The position numbers were made by a program, and so were the translations under genes. 64,000 bases of DNA from Sipunculus nudus (lineage: Eukaryota; Annelida; Sipuncula; Golfingiida; Sipunculidae), in contig CM049320.1 of the NCBI GenBank assembly GCA_026874595.1, positions 30,368,714 to 30,432,713 on the forward strand, read 5' to 3'. The notes beneath the pieces are model-generated. The model saw nothing but the letters and a program-made list of their open reading frames with translations. It was not told the DNA's origin and did not search any database. Below, one piece after another: positions 59,345 to 64,000 of the stretch (its first letter is position 1; every line of letters begins with the position of its first letter).

Positions 59345-60638
59345 CCGAGTTAAATATGTGTAAACTGCGAGAAATAGTAGTTGTATGTACTACCTAACCT
59401 CTGGTCACAAGTCCTGTTTAAATCTTTTAAATGTCGTTTAAAGAGGAGAAATTAATACGCACTTTAAAATAATTTCTTCACACAATATAATGAAAGGAAA
59501 TACGGAACCAGATGGTATGAATGACTTTCAAGGTACATAAAAACTATAAGTACAGTAAATCTTTTTTTAACCTGGTCAGAATGATTGCGTCAGCTACTTA
59601 ACATGTAACATTACCTGCCGGATGTACCGAGACTGAAGAATGGACCAGGACCTGGACGTGTCTGTGAAATAGTTTTCGGTCTTGTCCCAGAAAGTGTCTG
59701 CTGCTGAGATACCCAAACCCCAACATAAGACGCCGTTTTGCTGTCCTTGACATTAAAAGCCTGTAAATTAACAATGTCAAATTTAAATCCAGATCTGGGT
59801 TTGTAACGGGAGAGCGGTTTTGTTTTATAAGATTTTGTTTTTGGAGTTAACTACCTCGATTTGTTATATTCTTTTGTTCAATTTTAAATTGAAGTATGTA
59901 AATCTGCAGAGTCCATTTCGGTTTGGGAAAACGTGGAGTAGCACTCGCTTCCTATTATGTTATTTTGTATCCAGATGACATCCAGGACCAACGTGTACCG
60001 CACCTGCGGGTGCCGGTTGTGCAGTCATTCCCATTGCTGGGACATTTACACAGAGCAACCTCTACAGACGCACTCGTTTGTGAGTGATACACGGTTGTGG
60101 GGCAGAGCCTTCCTATTAAGGAAGATCAGGGCTCAGCCTTGGTGGGGCTGCCATGATAAATCTCACCGCTCCACGGCTGAGATTTGAACTCACCAAGTCC
60201 CGACTTTGAGGCCTGTGCTCTGCCTCTAGACTCTAGGTAACAGTGATTATGGCAACGAACGTTAATTTCACTTGTAGTTTTTAATTTCATGGAATTAGTT
60301 GGTTACCTTTTTCAGGGAAATTTAACCAACCGGCGATATTGTACCTCAACATATTTTGCACATATCAAAAGACCCACATTATAATAATTTCAGAGATATA
60401 TAGCAATGCCATTTGCTTTAAATAGTAAACGTTATTTAAAAACTGGCGGTGAAATGTGATTCACTGAAATGTTATGTCCCGATCGCTAAATATTGTTAAT
60501 TTTCTTAAACATGAAAACCCTGCTGTAAGCAAATAACACATATACATACATGTAATGTAACACCTCGATTAAGAGACTACCTCAAAATAATGACCACTTT
60601 TTTTTATTGCTCTGTTTGCGTCCCAATTCTTGTTTGAT

Positions 60639-60692
<54 letters not shown>

Positions 60693-60827
60693 TGAAACCT
60701 CGTTGTGTCGAAGTCGAAGGGACCCTCAGAAAACTTCGACACATCCGGGGTTCGACACAAGCGGGTTTATTTGGTATCGAGTCTGTAACTTCAATATAGG
60801 CGGGATATTCTACACAACGAGGTTTCA

Positions 60828-60876
<49 letters not shown>

Positions 60877-62545
60877 CCTCACTTAGACCTTCTTGAAAAT
60901 GCGACCATTTTATCGAGGTCCCGTTGGTTGACGTAATTTCGAGGTGTCACTGTATAGATACATGACTGAATAAGGCACCATATTACCGTGGGGATTACTC
61001 CCTCGTGTTTTTCCTCAGCTTTCAACCAACTGAAAAATTTGACGACAGTTTTCCGGGCTTGTTTCTTTCCAGCCTCATTAGGATTGTTGTCCTTTTCCCA
61101 GGTATAAAAGCAATCTTCTGATATCACTACTTCATCGTAGAGGACATCGAAAAATTGTTGCAGCAGACCTGAAATGTCAGGTGCCAGTTAAAAAAGTTAT
61201 CATCTCAATACATTATAGAAACAGAGTGATTTAAATACAATATTCAAACGCATTAGTCTAAAGTAATGACTGTTTTTTTTATTGAAATCTTTTTATTGAA
61301 ATATTTTTATTGAAATTGAAATTTTAATGAAATCGAAAATATTTAAATAAAGTTTTTTGAAGGGGACGATTAGAATGTCTTGAGGTGTACTTTAAACTCA
61401 GCAGTATTAATGCTACTGTTTTTTTTATGGTTTCGAAAAATATCAAATGAGATTTGATTTTTTAGTTTTTTCAACATTTTGAATTTTGAATAAGAATGTA
61501 TCATGGAAAGAAACATTGTGCATGTGTATAGGGCATATTCCATGCTCTCGCCTTACAACCTATGTTCATGAAGTATGTTCCTTTTCACCCATTTAACTCC
61601 AATTCTGTTCTAATTCTGTTGTGGAGGAATATTACTTGAATTCAATGAACCTACTTATAAAAATAGCACAGCATAGGTAACTATAACTTAAAGGGGCCCA
61701 ATCACCAATCTGACCTTCATAAACTTAAGGTAATCCTTTGGAGCTTTTATAAAAATAGGCCGGAAAACGTAGATATGCCCGCACACAGACTGCTTGTTTT
61801 GTTTATATTGAAAATGATTATAAGATGTGGGGGCCGACCAAAATAATCAAAACAAATTGAACAAAGGCATCAGGCAGCAAGTCAGATAGGCCAGAGTTTT
61901 GCAAATAGCGTTTTGCAAAAAGTGACCTTTCACCTCTGTAGATATCTACAACCTGAGGTTACATGTTTTTCCTAGTTTATCAACTTTGCTGTGTTGCCCT
62001 CATGAATAAGACGCCAAGTCTAAACAGATGAACGGTCATTTATGATACAGCCTTAATGGCATTTTATGTCTGTTTTTCACACAAACACGCTTGTAGATTT
62101 ATAAGTCTTAAAGCAAATGCATAAATTTATAAAAATATATATTTTATGTTTCCAGTAAGTCAAAGATAAATATTATTAGTTATAACAGTTCGGATAACAA
62201 TTACCACCCGTTGTTGTGGGTCCTCGTCAAATTGTAATTATAATAGATGCACTATGTGTAGGTTTCTGCATGGTCAGATCGCGAAAACAGAAACCTCGCG
62301 AAACAACTAAAGGGTGAAAATCGACAAAAAATAGACCCACGAATATGAAAACAACCACAGTATATATTGATTAATTATCCACAAAGTGTGTTTACCTGTC
62401 GGATGGCCCAGCCTTTGCATAATGGCCTGCAAGGCATACAAGGCTTGGAGCTCCAGGTCAGCCTTGGTCAGGAACTTCCGTAACACTTTAACCCGTCTCA
62501 CGAGTTTATCTTCCATCAGTTCCCAAGTCACAATGTCGTCTATAA
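59047..62545 (-). CDS. Translation initiation factor eIF4G, last four exons (5' partial)
   Basis: eIF4G is the scaffold of the eIF4F complex that recruits ribosomes to capped mRNA. Exons on the - strand: 62,545-62,396, 61,168-60,987, 59,760-59,615 and 59,164-59,047. All have GT-AG introns and matching phases, giving 197 residues plus TAG after a split first codon. The first two exons carry the C-terminal W2 (AA-box) domain: LELQALYALQAIMQRLGHPT, then LLQQFFDVLYDE, VISEDCFYTWE and FFSWLKAEEK. In animals this domain ends eIF4G and binds Mnk kinases. Here two further exons add ~87 residues, Gln/Ser/Pro-rich and then Arg/Lys-rich (RRGRNYRRRKNQRKK), ending VNDPGT. The tail exons rest on splice phase only. 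Upstream exons are beyond the window. Confidence 0.85.
59310..59344. repeat. (TA)n microsatellite
   Basis: Interrupted TA run just upstream of the final eIF4G exon on the - strand. Confidence 0.9.
59615..59760 (-). CDS. eIF4G C-terminal extension exon 1
   Basis: Acceptor ATTTACAG, 146 bp, donor CGGCAG|GTAATG. Phase 0 in and two bases out fit both neighbours. Codes AFNVKDSKTASYVGVWVSQQ, then a Thr/Ser/Pro/Gly-rich stretch. No known domain. Confidence 0.6.
59900..60241 (-). repeat. tRNA-derived SINE, copy 7
   Basis: On the - strand: GAGGCAGAGCACAGGCCTC at the head, GTGAGTTCAAATCTCAGCC (B-box region), CACAAACGAGTGCG in the body and AATGGACTCTGCAGATTTAC at the tail. It lies in the eIF4G intron in the same orientation as the gene. 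Confidence 0.75.
60556..60957. mobile_element. Outer Tigger-like element split by a nested insertion
   Basis: The left end ACACCTCGATTAAGAGACTA and the right end, read on the other strand, ACACCTCGAAATTACGTCAA are inverted relatives. Both carry GACCA/TGACCA-type internal words. The middle is occupied by (TA)n and the element at 60,690-60,830. Confidence 0.5.
60690..60830. mobile_element. Tigger/pogo-like MITE inside a TA microsatellite
   Basis: The 141 bp element has termini CAGTGAAACCTCGTTGTGTC and, on the other strand, CAGTGAAACCTCGTTGTGTA, 19 of 20 matching. It also has internal TTCGACACA inverted words. It is flanked on both sides by (TA)n (60,641-60,689 and 60,831-60,872), consistent with TA target choice. 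Confidence 0.8.
60987..61168 (-). CDS. eIF4G exon: second half of W2 domain
   Basis: Acceptor ACATTTCAG, 182 bp, donor CCCACG|GTAATA. Codes LLQQFFDVLYDEVVISEDCF, then YTWEKDNNP and KTVVKFFSWLKAEEKHEG, the conserved acidic/aromatic end of eIF4G. If this donor were not used, the frame would run about 36 codons into the intron. Confidence 0.87.
61200..62390. other. eIF4G intron
   Basis: No exon seen. At 62,275-62,360 is a CTCGCGAAAC..ACGAATATGAAAACAACC repeat word set also found, altered, at 18,320-18,400, 20,815-20,845 and 37,925-37,995. Confidence 0.5.
62275..62360 (+). repeat. CGCGAAA/CGAATATGAA dispersed repeat fragment
   Basis: GATCGCGAAAAC, CCTCGCGAAAC and CCACGAATATGAAAACAACC. Related fragments occur after the tRNA-like head at 18,253 and in duplication copy B at 37,925, suggesting the 3' body of another SINE or MITE family. 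Confidence 0.5.
62396..62545 (-). CDS. eIF4G exon: first half of W2 domain
   Basis: Acceptor ATTATACAG, donor CGACAG|GTAAAC, 150 bp. Codes IDDIVTWELMEDKLVRRVKV, then LRKFLTKADLELQALYALQA. The LQALYALQA string is near-identical to vertebrate eIF4G. Confidence 0.88.
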
Positions 62546-62657
62546 CTGTATAATTACATTTAAAGAACAGCTTGTTTATATGAATAGGCATCACAAAAGC
62601 TGAGTTCGACGACCAGGTAAAGTTTAAATATTAACATCCACATGGTTGATCATGTAT

Positions 62658-64000
62658 TCAAAACAAGTGACCCATGGGTCATGACGCTCAGCAGACTGAC
62701 AGGTTCATAATATGTCCTTGCACAGACAACTAATTAAGATAATGCAGGTGGCATCATTTTTCATGCATATGAGCTTAAGTTCATCAAGGCCCATAAGCAC
62801 AACAAAATTGATGACAATCTTACCAGCCTTTCATGAAGAATCTGGCAATTTGTGTATTTTGCTTTACTTCTGGGGTGCTCAAACATACCCCAAACTCTGA
62901 GAATATAGGTCACTGTGACCCAATTTCAGGTTTCTAGGGATAACTTTAGAGGAACTCTTTTAGGATTTCAAGTTAGGTTCTGGGCCCCATGGTTATGATT
63001 TGTGCCCTACTTTGGTATCACATTTTCAATTATTCTGAAGGGTGCTTATAAGCCCCATAGCAGGGAAAATATGGGTAACAGAGACCTTAGTTCACGTTTC
63101 GAAGGAGACTCTAAGAAGAAGATTCTAAGATCAATGGTTACAATTTGAGCCCTGTTAAGGGACGACCGCATCTTTGAAGGTCTCATAAATAGAGAAAAAA
63201 TGTGTAAATTTTTTTTTAAAAATTGAGATGGTGCCACAAGTCCGCAAGAACTGATAAAAAACTCCATGATGAGTATGCATACAAAAAATCAGGGTGATTA
63301 ATGCAATAGTTGTTCAGATACTCGAGCTTTTGTATAACATGTTTAATTATTCTGGGAGGTATTTCTAAGACCCAAAGCTCGTAATATATAGGTGACAGAG
63401 GCCTAATTTCAGGTTACCATACAGTTTTTTATGGACCTCCGAGGATCTTAAAAAGGAAGATTCTAGGTCTAGTCTTAACAACTTGTGCCCTGTTAACAGA
63501 TGAATGCATCTTTTAAGGTCTCAAAAATAGATAAAAAAATAGTAAAAATCGAAAAAATACAGGTGGCGCCACCAGTCTGCAGAAACTGATGAAACAATCC
63601 ATGATCAATATCCATGCAAAAAATCATGAAGATTAATGTATAAGTTGTTCAGATACTTGAGCTTTTGTATCATATTTTCTATTATTCTGGGGGGGGGGGG
63701 GGGGGATGGAGGGGGGTAGAAGCCCTATAGCTCACAGGTTTTGGGTAACAGAGACCAATTTCCAGTTTCCAAGGAGACTTTTCATTGGCCTCCCTGCATG
63801 TCAAGACAGAAGATTCTAAGTCCAGTCATTAAGATTTGTGCCCGTTAACAGATTAGCATCTTTTAAGGTCTCCAAAATAAAGAAAAAAATCGTAAAAAAT
63901 AAAAAAAATACAGGTGGCGCCACCAGTCTGCAGAAACTGGTGAAACACTCCATGATCAATATCAATGCAAAGAATCATTGTGATCAATGCATTAGTTGTT
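62658..64000 (+). repeat. ~340 bp monomer array, third locus (runs off window)
   Basis: Opens AACAAGTGACCCATGGGTCA with GACGCTCAGCAGAC, the same start as at 28,578. Monomers recur with CAAGTCCGCAAGAACTG at about 63,237, CAGTCTGCAGAAACTG at about 63,573 and again at about 63,922, giving ~336-350 bp spacing. A G-run lies at 63,691-63,705. No gene inside. It continues past 64,000. Confidence 0.8.

Overview
This is animal nuclear DNA, most probably from a marine mollusc or a related lophotrochozoan; the taxon is an inference. The evidence is split genes with GT-AG introns, no bacterial-style operons, an AT-rich background, long (TA)n, (GA)n and (AAT)n runs, tRNA-derived SINEs, a dead CR1/L2-type LINE, piggyBac and hAT relics, and conserved animal proteins.

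Layout. (1) 1-1162: the last two exons of a C-type lectin-domain gene on the + strand. (2) 1.2-13.2 kb: no gene seen; it holds SINEs, a ~46 bp minisatellite and a 1.4 kb internally deleted piggyBac element with TTAA ends. (3) 13.3-23.3 kb and 33.5-42.0 kb: two diverged copies of one ~9-10 kb segment in the same orientation. Each carries a six-exon lipocalin-like gene on the - strand. Copy B has every exon in compatible phase (172 codons) but one in-frame TAG. Copy A lacks exon 4. (4) 23.3-33.5 kb, between the copies: a degenerate LINE and arrays of a ~340 bp satellite-like monomer in both orientations. (5) 44,722-56,351: a complete ten-exon alkaline phosphatase gene on the + strand (541 aa, signal peptide, hydrophobic C-terminal tail), with the invariant Asp before the nucleophile serine replaced by Gly. 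(6) 56.4-57.2 kb: a hAT-type element with a perfect 8 bp target duplication, nested in another inverted-repeat element. (7) 59,047-62,545: the last four exons of eIF4G on the - strand, tail-to-tail with the phosphatase, with a basic tail beyond the usual C-terminal domain. (8) 62.6-64 kb: another ~340 bp array running off the window.

The genes are not a pathway or cluster: lectin, lipocalin, phosphatase and translation factor are independent neighbours. No clear novel defence or biosynthetic system was found. The most informative items are the duplicated lipocalin pair, the Asp-to-Gly change in an otherwise intact phosphatase, the eIF4G tail, the ~340 bp monomer arrays, and several datable transposon insertions. 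All exon calls were made by hand from reading frame, splice-site consensus and phase. No database search was run.
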